Assembly: GCA_030323885.1 (NCBI GenBank) | Contig: CM059187.1 | Coordinates: forward strand, 132,190,424-132,254,423 | Source of the DNA: Branchipolynoe longqiensis | Lineage: Eukaryota; Annelida; Polychaeta; Phyllodocida; Polynoidae | Length of the DNA: 64,000 nucleotides | Direction: 5' to 3' | Part shown: positions 12,734 to 23,728 of the stretch, piece after piece | Layout: each line of letters starts with the position of its first letter | How positions within the stretch are numbered: position 1 is the stretch's first letter | The notes under the pieces: generated by a model | What the model saw: the letters and a program-made list of their open reading frames with translations, nothing else | The model's database searches: none | What the model was told of the DNA's origin: nothing | Made by a program: the position numbers and the translations under genes

Positions 12734-13141
12734 TAGATAAAAGATTCACCCGGTACTTGTAGTACACGGGTGAATGACAACGTAGTGTAAATACGGGTGA
12801 AAATACCTTTAGTATGGAACAGGAAGTAGAATGCCTGCCTCCAGTATCAAATGGATACATATATTGGCACTGAGTTGGTAAAATGGGACAGAATGCAAAA
12901 AGACAAGATGATGGCCATAGAACGCCATCGATTTAACTTTTAAATCTTATTAAACTAGATGTTTTATTATATTTTTCAACTCAAAGGTAGCGGGGAAATA
13001 TGAAGACATCTACAAAGAATAAATGTTGCTTCTCAGATTCTGAAATTAGGCTCTCATTTCATTAACCCGCTTTTTTGACCATTTTTATATAGGGCTGGTC
13101 TTCACCCGTGTACTGCGAGTACCGGGTGAATCCTTTATCTA
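12734..13141. mobile_element. MITE family C, second copy with exact 9-bp target duplication
   Basis: TAGATAAAAGATTCACCC ... GGTGAATCCTTTATCTA, flanked by AATATGATA at 12725-12733 and 13142-13150. Subterminal inverted segments (CACGGGTGAA) repeat the end motif. Confidence 0.88.
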
Positions 13142-13570
13142 AATATGATAAGGCAATGTCTCAACTTAGTTATGACTAGGTTGGTTGCCTGTTACTAAGT
13201 GGGATATCGATATATATATATCCCATTGGGGAAGCACTGTAAAGTCGCCCTCATTGCACACTGTCACTGGCCGGTACAAGTCCTGATCTGACCTTAGAAG
13301 TAACTTAGATGCTACTAGGGCGGAAAACCCCAAAAATACACCAAAACCAACACATCACAAGCTCGCGCTCTCTTCACGGTCACCCAGTTATTCAGGACAC
13401 ATTTTTCTTGTGAATGCACGGTGGGCTCAATGGGAGTTGACTGGAGTAACTGACACCCGGCCCCCAACAAGCGTGGCTGGTTAAGATAGAGAGCGACCCC
13501 ATGTGAGGGACCTGGTACTACATGCACAGGGAAAGCTACACCGCATAGGGAAGGCTATACCGTCTACGTC

Positions 13571-13954
13571 ATGGTGCCTACCCTGTTGCCAACCCTCCGC
13601 CTCCTCAGAGTCCGCCTCCTTCTCCTCCTCCTCCACGGGCTAGCAATGGTGCTAAGTCCGGCGGCTGCCAAGGAGTACACCCCGCTCTACCAGAATGACC
13701 CGTGCCGGGCGGTCCTGGTGGACGGGCAGAGGCCGGCTTTTCTTCACGGCCCGTCCGCCTACACGGCCGGTCACTGCCAGCAGCTGAGCCGTGGTGTCGT
13801 GCTGGCCTGGGCCTTCGAGGGAGACCGGGTCCGGTTCGAGATCCACGCCAACACGGAGGGCTGGGTGTCTGTGGGCATCAACAAGGTCGGAAGCATGCTG
13901 GGCGCCGACGTGGCCGTCGGCTGGGTGAACGACGATGGCGTCGGCTTCCTCTTC
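13571..13954 (+). CDS. DOMON-domain secreted protein, gene 1, exon 1
   Basis: This exon encodes a 128-residue N-terminus. A Leu-rich signal peptide covers about residues 1-34 and ends near SPAAA. The first half of a DOMON domain follows, with the hallmark GWVSVGIN and the block GADVAVGWV near residues 96-120. DOMON domains are beta-sandwich modules, found in dopamine beta-hydroxylase relatives and in secreted haem- or sugar-binding proteins. Here the domain stands alone, without copper mono-oxygenase domains, so no enzymatic role is claimed. The ATG is chosen because the signal peptide starts there. The exon ends at TTC|gtgagt in phase 0. It is strikingly GC-rich compared with its AT-rich surroundings and with the paralogue. 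The two later exons match by phase and domain order and give a protein of about 229 residues. Confidence 0.85.
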
Positions 13955-14071
13955 GTGAGTTTGCTTTAGATTGTTTGTTTGTTGTTGTTTTACGTCCTAG
14001 CAACATCTAAGGTCATATCAGGACGGATTTAGAAAGTTTAGTTTAATGGTTGGATGCAGTGGCTGAATCAG

Positions 14072-14352
14072 TAATGCCTAGTACACACCTACCGTATACG
14101 ATTCGCGCACTAAAACCCGCGACTCGACCCGACCAGCTTAAAACTGAAAACGGGCCGATTCATTTTTCGAATCGCGAATCGCAATCGTAATCGGCCGTTT
14201 TTTGGCCTAAAACTGAGGTTTTATGCGCGAATTGCAATCGCTAGGTGTGCGCAGGGAGCGCACACCTAGCGATTTTTGTGTGTGAAACGGGCAGTTGTAG
14301 ATCGTATACGGTAGGTGGGTGCGCACAAATGGTAGGTGTGTACCAGGCATAA
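14072..14352. mobile_element. MITE family F, copy 1
   Basis: Ends TAATGCCTAGTACACACC and GGTAGGTGTGTACCAGGCATAA. The interior is rich in GCGATTCG and CGAATCGC variants. It lies in intron 1 of DOMON gene 1. Confidence 0.75.
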
Positions 14353-14392
14353 GACCAAGTAAGAGCGCAGGCTTCCCGTGAAGAAGGTTGGT

Positions 14393-14670
14393 TGGTTGGT
14401 TCTTGGAGTTTTACGTCCTGGCAACATCTAAGGTCATGACAGGACGGGTACGGACTAGTGACAGTGCGCACTCATTGTGACTTTATAGTGCTGCCCCACT
14501 GGGAAATCAGGCTGCTGGCACCATGACCTGATATCCCACTCAGTCACATTATCCTGACACTTAGCTAACCAGTCCTTGCCGAGCGCCAGGCTAGGAAGCA
14601 ACAAGTATCAATTGAATATATCATTGGTTTGACTCGACCAGGAACCGATCTCATATTCTGACCAGTCTTT
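14393..14670 (-). mobile_element. SINE S, intron 1 of DOMON gene 1
   Basis: Body and 3' tail are complete in reverse orientation, but the tRNA-like head is cut short at the border of the next MITE (14678). A 50-bp tail-only fragment lies at 13975-14026. Confidence 0.65.
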
Positions 14671-14677
14671 CCTCTAA

Positions 14678-15363
14678 AGTGGCTGTCATATTACAACGCA
14701 TCGCGCCAACGTACGCCGACGTATGTGATTTTTGCCAGCTATGTCAGGATACGTCGTTATGCGTTACGCGTGCATTAGGTGCTCATTAGTATATGTCAAT
14801 GTATGTCGACATTCGTCGACATACGACATCATGCGTCAGGGGGTCGGCAAAGTTTTGTGCATGCACAACATTTTCAAAGTATGACAACGTTCGACAACGT
14901 GTGGATTATACGTCAGCTGTACTTTATATATACGTTAGGCGCACATCGATGTACATTAGACGTATATTAGACAAATGTTCACTACATTGCACTACATTAA
15001 AGGCAGTGGGAATGTACAGTCCGCGTAGTGACAACATATGGATAACATACATCTAACGTAGTCTAAACGTACATTTAGCATTTCTCCAGCGTGTCTTGAC
15101 GTATGTAACGTATGAGGCATAGTTCTGGCGATCAAATAATGTATATAACGTTCACCGGCGTTATGCGAATGTACCATGAGCATAATTCGGGTGTTTTTCG
15201 CCGGAAGCACATTAGCCATACATCGGCCATATGCTATGTATATGGTATGCATACATCCAACTTTACCCCCTACGCTGACAAGTTTGATGCTTCTAGATGC
15301 AAAAAAGTGATTTTTACGCTTTGGCCGCGCACTTGTGAGATGCGTCGTAATGTGACAGGGCCT
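14678..15363. mobile_element. Word-iterated MITE family E, copy 2
   Basis: Ends AGTGGCTGTCATATTACAACG and GTCGTAATGTGACAGGGCCT. Interior words are ACGTATGTC, CGACATTCG and CATTAG variants. The central core GTTTTGTGCATGCACAAC is at 14852-14871. It lies in intron 1 of DOMON gene 1. Confidence 0.75.
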
Positions 15364-15692
15364 TTAGTAATGGTGCACACCAGGCAGTTTTATGCATTCA
15401 TGTATTACAGTAATTAAGAAGCCAACATTTTTTGGTCGTTTTTATTCAGAAGATATAATTATTTCTCTCTCCGTTGTACTAAATTATGTATCAAGGTCTC
15501 AAAGGGGAGATTTTTGTGGGGTGTCAATTTCAATTGTAACTTTGGTCCTGTTAATAGACAGTCTTAAATAGAACATGTGCAAACATGTAAAATTGTTACC
15601 CAGATTAGGTTTTATCTACCACCAGAGAGGGCAGGTTGATGGTGTAATTATAAATCCTTTTCTCAACTAGCATTCTACTAAGTCAGGATAGA

Positions 15693-15857
15693 TTTGTCAG
15701 GATAATGTGACTGAGTGGGATATCAGGTCATGGTGCCAGCAGCCTGATTTCCCAGTGGGGCAGCACTATAAAGTCACAATGAGTGCGCACTGGCATTAGT
15801 CTGTACCTGTCCTGTTATGACCTTAGATGTTGCCAGGATGTAAAACTCCAAGAACCA
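15693..15857 (+). mobile_element. SINE S, 3' half
   Basis: Starts GTCAGGATAATGTGACTGAG and ends ACGTAAAACTCC. The head is absent. Confidence 0.65.
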
Positions 15858-16317
15858 CATTTTGACAACCAACTTTTATAACTCAATGACATAATAACAT
15901 TCAAGACCTACTACCACCACTGAATAACTACATCTTCAACCAGCATTGCACTCAATATAAACCACTATACATGCACGACATGGCACTATTAAAAGACTAA
16001 CCATTAATAAAACCAAATCTAACTGATATACAAACACAGCATATGATGTAACCGCTGGTGTACATTACTGCACACTCTATCTTGATGCATATACCTTGCA
16101 CTATGTTGAGTACCTATGCTGCACACTATACAGCATTGGCTGCTCCCTCACATTCTTTTTATGTTCAAAATGGGTTGCGCTGCACGCAATGCAGCACATT
16201 CCACTTCCACTATGTACAAATCAAATATGATCGCTCCAATGGCTGGAAGACCAGTGCCTCGGCGCTGACAAAATATGTATTCAGATGAATACAAATATTT
16301 ACAACAACAAAAAAAAA

Positions 16318-17130
16318 GGGTAGGTTAGCTATGAAAATCCTCTATTAACCCTTTTCGCATGGAGCATTCGACACAATGAGCTGCTACTCATGTTACTTGT
16401 TGCCACTGCCACAAGAGGGCAGGTTAGGTGATGCAAATGCTCTATTAACCCTTTTCCCATGAAGCATTCAACACAAATGAGCTGCTACTCATGTTACTTG
16501 TTGCCACTGCCACCCGAGGGCAGGTTATGTGATGAAAATCCTCTATTTACCCTTTTCCTATGAAGTATTCAACATTATCAGCTGCTACTTCCATTACTTG
16601 TTGCCACTGCCACCAGAGCGAAGGTTAGGTCATGGAAATCCTCTATTAACCATTTTCCCATGAAGCATTCAACATTATGAGCTGTTACTTGCATTACTTG
16701 TTGCCACGGCCACCAGAGGGAAAGTTATGTCATGGAAATCGTCTATTAACCCTTTTCCCATGAAGCATTCAACATTATGAGCTACTACTAGCGTTACTTA
16801 TTGCCACGGCCACCAGAGGGAAAGCTAGGTCATGGAAATCCTCTATTAACCCTTTTCCCATGAAGCATTCAACATTATGAGCTGTTACTTGCATTAGTTG
16901 TTGCCACGGCCACCAGATGCCAGGTTATGTGATGAAAATCCTCTATTAACCCTTTTCCTATGAAGCATTCAACATTATCAGCTGCTACTTGCATTACTTG
17001 TTACCACTGCCACCAGAGGGAAGGTTAGGTCATGGAAACCCTCTATTAACCCTTTTCCCATGAAGCATTCAACATTATCAGCTGCTGCTACTTGCATTAC
17101 CTATTACCACTGCCCTCAGAGGGCAGGTTG
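16318..17130 (+). repeat. 100-bp tandem array (8 units) in DOMON gene 1 intron 1
   Basis: CTCTATTAACCC-type landmarks recur at 16340, 16441, 16542, 16642, 16742, 16842, 16942 and 17042, a period of 100 to 101 bp. Each unit carries AGCATTCAACATTATGAGC and GTTGCCACTGCCACCAGAGG. A diverged unit-like stretch lies earlier, at about 15630. Confidence 0.9.
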
Positions 17131-17189
17131 GTGGTGGGAACCGTCTATGACAACATTCGATCTGTGATCATCCAATACATACATGTGCA

Positions 17190-17480
17190 GCTGGTTGGTT
17201 GGTTGTTGGAGTTTTACATCTTTGCAACTTCTAAGCTCCTAGCAGGATGGGTACTGACTTGTGATAGTGCACACTCGTGGTAACTTTATAGTGTTGCCCA
17301 ACTGGGAGACCAGGCCACCAGTACAATGACCTGATATCCCACTCAGGCACATTATCCTGTCACCGAGCCAATCAGTACTTGTCCTCCCCTAATATTGCCG
17401 AGCGCCTTAGTAGGAAGCAACAAGTTTCAATTTTGTAAGTCATTGGTTCGACTCGACCAGGAATTGAACATGTTACTCAC
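17190..17480 (-). mobile_element. SINE S directly upstream of DOMON gene 1 exon 2
   Basis: Reverse copy whose truncated head (GACTCGACCAGGAATTGAAC) ends about 30 bp before the splice acceptor. Confidence 0.7.
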
Positions 17481-17509
17481 ACCGTGTGGTCACTGCCTTG
17501 TTTACACAG

Positions 17510-17662
17510 GACGCAAAGAACGACGACAAGGTGAAGCAGGCCCCGGTTGTGGATGACCGACAGGACACCGAGCTGCTCCAGTCTCGCCAGAAGAACTCTG
17601 TAACCAGTCTCCACTTCTCTCGACCCATCGTGTCTGACGATCCGCAAGATACGGACATTCGC
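17510..17662 (+). CDS. DOMON gene 1, exon 2
   Basis: This 51-codon phase-0 exon has the acceptor tttacacag|GAC and the donor CGC|gtaggc. It encodes the middle of the DOMON domain. It begins with Asp-Ala, continues through DDRQDTELL and reaches a beta-strand SLHFSRPI followed by an acidic DDPQDTD stretch. This is the usual DOMON order of F-x-DA, then a D-rich loop, then the FxRxL strand. The preceding 3.55-kb intron holds SINE pieces, two MITEs and the 100-bp tandem array. A SINE (17190-17480) ends only about 30 bp before the acceptor. Confidence 0.83.
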
Positions 17663-17699
17663 GTAGGCATTTAGGGTCCAAAAGAAGCTTGACACTTTT

Positions 17700-17932
17700 T
17701 TGGGGGGAGCATTAGTTAATTGAGCAGGTGAAATTTCAATCATGGATGATTGGTCTTCCTCATTCCACTACTCCTTGCCTTATCCTAGTAATGCAGAGCG
17801 CCTGGCTACGAAGTGACAAGTATCACTTTTTAAGTCATTGGTTTGACTCGACCAGGGTACAATTTACTACGAATCCCACGACCTACCAAAATGGGAGACG
17901 GATGCGCAACTCATTCGGCCATCCCGTTTGGA
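17700..17932 (-). mobile_element. SINE S with the alternative short 3' module
   Basis: The head and first body half match family S. The 3' part instead reads (minus strand) GGAGTAGTGGAATGAGGAAG then GAAATTTCACC. The same module occurs at 19.3 and 59.9 kb. Confidence 0.6.
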
Positions 17933-17984
17933 CTATGCAACTTATACTATATCCATTGGAGTATGCAACTATAAGTTATAGTTG

Positions 17985-18254
17985 CATAGTCCAATGGTTT
18001 TGAGTTATAATCTACCCTACTTTCATTTGAATTAACTTGTGTTTTAAATGGCTAACCTTTGAGATATTTGAAGTGCAAATATGCTAAATTAATTTTGGTA
18101 AGCATGCGAGAACCCTGTAGGCTTCCGCAGTAACAGGTTCTATTAATTTGATTCAGTATGCCCTTCTATGTGGTGACACATGTTTAATAAGTGCAAAGTA
18201 TCTAAGTTTGATATAGTTTTTAAAATGTTATGCTGTTATCGGACTATGCTACTT
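17985..18254 (+). mobile_element. MITE family A in intron 2 of DOMON gene 1
   Basis: Both ends are recognisable (AGTTGCATAGTCCAATGG ... TATCGGACTATGCTACTTT), with internal deletions. Just upstream, three short inverted pieces of the same terminus lie at 17930-17985. Confidence 0.65.
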
Positions 18255-18361
18255 TGACGCTATTTTTATATTTGTACAGCGAGTACTATTTCCCAGAACT
18301 CTCTAGTCCTTTCTGATGAGGATTTACAAAAATTATTATTGGTGTTTGGGGGGGGGGGGCT

Positions 18362-18605
18362 ATTTATATTGTAGTAGTCTGCACTAACCTCTCAGGCAAG
18401 GAGCCACATAGACAGATAGGTGTGGATATGGTGATTGCACCAGGAAGCCCAGATAGTCTAATGGCTAAGATGCTAGCCTAGGAATGGCAATGTGTGGGGG
18501 TTCACGTCCTGCTTTAGCGCAATATCTCCCCTATGACACTGGACACGGTACAATCTACATACGCTATGGTTGTTGAACCAACACTGTGTATGTATTTATA
18601 TATAT
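18362..18605 (+). mobile_element. Second tRNA-derived SINE family (T)
   Basis: A leader GTAGTCTGCACTAACCTCTC precedes a tRNA-like head (AGTCTAATGGCTAAGATGC ... GGGTTCACGTCC). A tail with GCTATGGTTGTTGAACCAAC follows. It lies in intron 2 of DOMON gene 1. Related sequence is at 37.7-38.0 kb. Confidence 0.5.
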
Positions 18606-18608
18606 GAA

Positions 18609-18826
18609 GAGTTCAGGCACAAAACCCTGTAAACGCCAATCAAAAAATTAACATAACCTTCAGAGGATCCATTGTTTTACATACCTATTCTTTTTGTTCA
18701 TTGGTCCATAACCATCTCATCACAAGAAAAGTGGAATTTATGAGAATTAGACTTAGCTTCAGGTAAAAATCTGTTAATTTAATTTTTTTTTTTTATTGGT
18801 GTTTATAGGGGTTTGCGCCTGAACTC
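18609..18826. mobile_element. Short MITE K in intron 2 of DOMON gene 1
   Basis: Ends GAGTTCAGGCACAAAACCC and GGGTTTGCGCCTGAACTC. The arms extend with few mismatches to GTTAATTT, about 45 bp each. Confidence 0.75.
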
Positions 18827-18919
18827 CTCAGATGTACAAATTAGATATATATTAGGAAATTGAAGATACCTGCTTACCAGTGCTTACACATTGCTACATT
18901 AAGACTTTCTTCATTGTAG

Positions 18920-19072
18920 GGCCGTACATGGGTGGTGTGGGCCTTCGGCACGGAAGACCCCGAGGATGACAGCATGGAGTACCTCGGCTTCCATGTGAGG
19001 GAGGGGATCGCCAGTATTCGCTTCTTTGATGCACCGCCAGAGACACCTCAACAAGCCAATGATGAGCTTTAG
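18920..19072 (+). CDS. DOMON gene 1, terminal exon
   Basis: The acceptor is cttcattgtag|GGC. The exon opens in phase 0 with GRTWVVWAFG, the conserved final DOMON strand (V-x-W-A-x-G), followed by an acidic DPEDD loop and the strand IASIRFF. It ends at an in-frame TAG (19070-19072), giving 50 codons plus stop. The C-terminal tail PPETPQQANDEL is short, hydrophilic and has no membrane anchor or GPI signal, which suggests a secreted product. An AATAAA at 19915-19920 could be the poly(A) signal. If so, the 3' UTR contains a SINE copy. Confidence 0.83.
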   Translation, partial: GRTWVVWAFGTEDPEDDSMEYLGFHVREGIASIRFFDAPPETPQQANDEL

Positions 19073-19139
19073 GTCTAATCAAATTTAACTGATTAAATAA
19101 CTGCTTAATAAGTTACCGTTGGAACTTAGGACTTCAAAA

Positions 19140-19345
19140 CCAGACGGGATGGCTGAATGAGTTGAGTGTCCGCCTCCTGTTTTTGGTAGGTTGTGCTGTG
19201 GGCGGTTCGATCGCTAATTGAGTCAAACCAATGACTTAAAAACTTATAGTTGCCACTACCTAGGTTGGCGCTCGGCATTACTAGGATAGGGTCAGGAGAA
19301 GTGAAATGAGGGCGATTTAAATTTACCCTGTCAAAGTGAGTTGTG
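19140..19345 (+). mobile_element. SINE S, short 3' module type, in putative 3' UTR of DOMON gene 1
   Basis: The head begins CCAGACGGGATGGCTGAATG. The body reaches AGGATAGGG and then turns into AGTGAAATGAGG ... AAATTTACCCTG, not the usual GTGACTGAGTGG body. Confidence 0.6.
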
Positions 19346-20156
19346 GTGGTGGAGGTTCCTACAGTAGTACCTGTATTTAACGACACCTGTCATCGGCGAA
19401 CCTCTGCCATGTGCAAGCAATTGTTCAATGTACAAACTGCTTTTGTTTAATTTGATTGTCCACCCCCCCCCCCCCCCCCAACCTCGATGGCAGGACAACA
19501 TTTCTCTGGAAGCAGATTTGTCCGTTAAACACATATTAGTATTACTACCATAATTCCACAGGCTCCAGCCATTTGGATGAAAGTTGGCAGGAAAAAGTCA
19601 GGAATATAAAATGTGTAAGTTTTTGTGAAGATTTCTTAGTGTGTGTTTTGATTTTTGCTGTTCTTTGTTTACTCAAAAATATGGTATCGTATTGTGTTAG
19701 GCTACTCCGGTGTATTACATATCATGTAGAACACTGACTGGCTTATCGAACACAGATCTACCCATATCAATGTGTACCTTGTGTAATTGAGGTGTAGATA
19801 GGTGTGCCATTGTATATAATATATATGCATAGCAGCAGATTTTAGTTCAATTGTTCTTGTGAAATAGAGGTTTGCATAAGACGATTTATTATTTATGTTG
19901 TACATGTTAATCAAAATAAACTCCAACAAAATAGTTATTATAATTTTCGTTTATTTTCTATTGGTTTCTATTGAATACCCAGCAGTCAATGGCTTGTAAT
20001 CAGTTATGCTCGTTATCTGGCAACAGATCAGTGTATATCATCCATGTATGTATGTCATGTATGTATGTATGTTAAACCTATATATGCATTTATGCATGCA
20101 TGCATGTGTTCCTTGTTGTCGACATAGCACACAATCACAATCATTTTATATCAATT

Positions 20157-20604
20157 ATTATTTATTATTATTATTATCCTCTTCTTTGATGCAGGCTTGT
20201 GGTAGCCTATACAAAGCTTGTAGCTCTCAGCTCTAATGGTATGCAGCCTCGAAATCGTACAGGAATGTTTCTCTGGCCCAGGCCCTGTCCAGCGCATTCT
20301 TGAATTGATTCATGGTAGCTGGTTCCACCGCTTCTTCCGGTAGCTCATTCCACATGTTTATCACTCGCTGTGAAAAGAAGGCCCCTCTGAGTGAGCTGTT
20401 GTACCTTGGCTTGAAAAGCTTCTTGGAGTGACCTCTGGTATTGCTTCCCTGTATGCATCTGAATAGCAAGGCCTCATCCACATTATACTCAGCATTCAGG
20501 AACTTCCATGTGTTGATCATGTCCCCACGAAATCTTCTGTATGTGAGGCTCTTGAGCGATATTGTTTGGCAAGTAAATATGCACTGGTGTTCTGCTTTCA
20601 GCAC
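20157..20604 (-). mobile_element. 3' end of an L2/CR1-type LINE
   Basis: The minus-strand frame 20604-20233 (123 codons) shows the characteristic RT C-terminus of L2/CR1-type LINEs: YRRFRGDMINTWKFLN, then NTRGHSKKLFKPR, FFSQRVINMWNELPEEAVE and FKNALDRAW. It lacks the RT core and is a 5'-truncated copy. A TTA/ATT microsatellite at about 20157-20177 is its 3' tail. Confidence 0.8.
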
Positions 20605-20939
20605 CCCTCACTATTGTTTTCTTATTTCTTTTATTTATCTCACGGCCAGAGGTGTATCCTCAGAATCCGGATCTTGGAAAAATGTCTATAGTTTTATCAA
20701 GTGCATAGCCAAATCGACCAATGCATTTTTACAATGTATTATGAATTGTGATATACTATATACATTATCATTGTATAACCACTGGAGAAATGTGCTATAT
20801 TATAATATATGCCTAAATAGGCGCAATTGCAAATATGCATAATTTCGGTTATAAGCATAGGTAGGCCTACCCCATTACAAAAATATATTAGTTTAACCCT
20901 GCTACTAAGCTAGACACTTCTATTATATTCGACGTTATT

Positions 20940-21530
20940 ATTCACCCGACCGTTGTGTCTGCAGTGATGATTTCGAGCATTGGAAACCCGACCGTGATGT
21001 AATCACTTTGCCAGCCACTATCACTACATATCGATGATGTAATATGATTATCGATGTGAAGTTGGTTACTCATACTCATACTCATACTCATCCGCCTGAT
21101 GTATCTGACTTATTCAGATTATAAGCACCGAGTACCGGATGTATGCAATATCGCAGTCACTATTCAAAATGTGAAGTTAGTTACTTATTCCTTATTCCTT
21201 ATTCGACATTCAAAGCAAAACAATGAGATAGATGTCACTGTACCACCCAAGAGTGGCTGGAACTATGTCAAACATTGATTGTTACGGTCAGGTGAACAAG
21301 ATATCATAAAATTGAATCGACGTCATGTCTGCAGTGAAGATTTCAAGCATCAATCTATCAATTTATCACTTGAGACCCAACCATCGGGTCTAGAAGATCA
21401 ATTTCCTTCACTCGAGACCTGACAATATCGGGTCTCATGTGAAGAAATTTGATGTTGGTTACCCGATGGTCGCGTCAGCAGTATCAAATTTCTTCGCTCG
21501 AGACCCGACCATCGGGCAAATAATATCGGC
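20940..21530. repeat. Reiterated GACCCGACCATCGGG region
   Basis: Inverted and direct variants of ACTCGAGACCCGACCATCGG, repeated TCTGCAGTGATGATTTC-type segments, four ACTCAT units (about 21068) and three TTATTCC units (about 21186). No coding signal. Confidence 0.55.
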
Positions 21531-21891
21531 CTATTATATTATTTGAATACATGTGGATCCACAGCAACTTCATCGATGTTTTCAACAGATCAATGTCATT
21601 GCTGTTCTTGTTGGAGACAGGGCTACTTCCTAGTACCATCTAAACTAATATCAGGAAGGGTACCATTAGCGACAGTGCGCACTTCTGTCCATTTTATGGT
21701 GCTGTCCTGCAGGAAGATCAGGCCGTGAGCACTGTGAACCCCAATCACAATCAGTAACATGAATCATGATATTGAGTAAACCAATCCTTGTCTTAGACTA
21801 CTAATTCTGAGTGCCAGGCTAGATAATATCAAGTATCAATAGGATTGACTTGACTCGGTCGGTGTTGGAACCTACGACCTTTCACAATTTA

Positions 21892-22795
21892 TGGAGCAGT
21901 CACACTACGACGTGTTGGCCCGGCGTTGGACAACGCGTTCCAACGTGTTGGGTTTTTGGGCGAAACGTCGGAACCCGTCGGGACGCGTTACCAACGCGTT
22001 GCCGGCGCGTCGGTACACGTCGGTACACTTTGATTGACAGGTCGCTTTGAAACAACGCGTCGGCGCGCGTCGCCCAGCGCCGAATGTTTTGTGCTTGCAC
22101 AAAACTTTCGGCGCTGGCCGACGTCTTGCGTTGCGCGTTAGGGGCGCGTTAGCAGCACGTCGACACGCGTTATCAGCGCGTTGGCGGCCCCGCTCGTAGC
22201 ACGTTGATCAAAGTCGTGGAAATTTCCCACAACTGGCACCAGTGCGTCAACGCGTCGGTAACGTGTTGCTGACGCATGTGGACGTGCTGCTGGCACGTGA
22301 CGATGTGTTGCTGGCGCGTTTCGACGTGTTGCTGGCGCATTTCGACGTGTTGCTGGCGCGTGTCGACGTGTTGCTAGCGCGTCCGCGGCGGTGCGCTGGC
22401 GTTCTGCGAACGTGTCGTCAGCGTGCTGGGTTTGATAACGCGCCGACAACACGTCCATAACACGTCCACAACACTCTAGCAACCCGTCGAATTGGCTTAA
22501 CGCGCTGGCGACACGCCGACAACACGTCCGTAACACGTTGACAACACGCTGGCAACCTGCGTGGGAACCCGGCGACTGATGTTTGAAATTGGGTCAAGCA
22601 GCATTGGGTTTTTTTTTTCCATCCCCTCCACCGGCGCAACACATTGGCGGCGCGCCAATAACGCGCCAGCAATACGCTCCAAACACGTTGAGTTTTCTCA
22701 AAACACGCTGAAAAGTTTGACGTTTCTCGACGCGTTGAATATATTTAAGCGCGTTGGCGGCACGCCGGAAAACACGTCGTAGTGTGACTGCTCCA
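21892..22795. mobile_element. Word-iterated MITE family E, copy 3
   Basis: Ends TGGAGCAGTCACACTACGAC and the exact complement, flanked by TTA on both sides (21889-21891, 22796-22798). The interior consists of ACGCGTTGGC, CAACACGTCC and GTGTTGCTGGCGCG words. The central core GTTTTGTGCTTGCACAAAAC is at 22086-22105. Confidence 0.85.
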
Positions 22796-22981
22796 TTAGA
22801 CAGCGCGTTTAAGTTTTTAGCAATTCGGCTATACAGCCCGGTGAAGATGACATTCCGGTGACATTTATGATTTACTCAGTTCCCGTAAGGGGGCCGATCT
22901 AGTGATAAACTATCGTGCTGCCACCTAGCGGAAAGCGACGGCAAGTCACTACAGTAAAATAATGTGTAAATCTGGAACTTT

Positions 22982-23700
22982 CCGGTGTAGCAGGAAATCG
23001 CAAACCCTGTAAATCGCAAACCCCCACTTGTGATTTCCTGGGAAATCACATATCCCCCCTGGAGATCGCAAACCCCCCATGTTAATGATACAGATAGTTG
23101 TTCTGGCTTTTCTTATTGATGTAGTCTAGTATCTTTGACAACAAATTGACCTGTTCCCCTAGCCTTCTTGTGCGCAGTGAATATGGCCCTTGCTGTGAGA
23201 GGCATGAAATTAAAAATAATCAATTAATCCATCTTGTGAGGGATGCCCCTTATATGAAAATAAATGGGGCAGCCTATGTATGTGCAGCCTATGTATGTGC
23301 AAAGTGACTGATAGTTTTGTAGGGAATTGGATATTTGTTAGTTCAAAGTGTTTAAAGAAGTTTTGCTGGCTTTTCTTAATGTTGTAGTTTAGTATCCTTG
23401 ACAAAAATTGATCTGGTCCCTTATCCTTCTTGTGAGTGATCAATAGCAGTGAAAAAGGCCTTTGCTGTGACAGCATGACATCAAAACTAATCAATTAATC
23501 CATCTTGATCCTCCTTGAATCCATTTTATCCCCCCAGATCTGGTAGAAGTTCAAAATCAAACATAGGCCTATAGATGCCATGCTTGTGGTGATAAATGCT
23601 ACAAAGCATGGGGGTTTACAGGGGGGTTTCTGATTTCCTAGTAAATCGCAAAACCCAGGGTGTGCAATTTCCAGGGGTTTGTGATTTACTGCCACACCGG
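22982..23700. mobile_element. MITE family D, copy 2
   Basis: Starts CCGGTGTAGCAGGAAATCGC and ends TTTACTGCCACACCGG. The interior matches copy 1 (TCTGGCTTTTCTTATTGATG, CCATCTTGATCCTCC). Confidence 0.75.
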
Positions 23701-23728
23701 TTTGTTTCCTAATCCATCTACAGACGCA

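Noticed and set aside
16318..17130. CRISPR-like array
   Set aside because: Units are contiguous 100-bp tandem repeats without unique spacers, within an intron of a eukaryotic gene.
22138..22682. Several overlapping open frames on both strands, with Arg/Ala/Thr-rich products
   Set aside because: They follow the reiterated ACGCGTTGGC words of family E copy 3. All frames are open because of composition.
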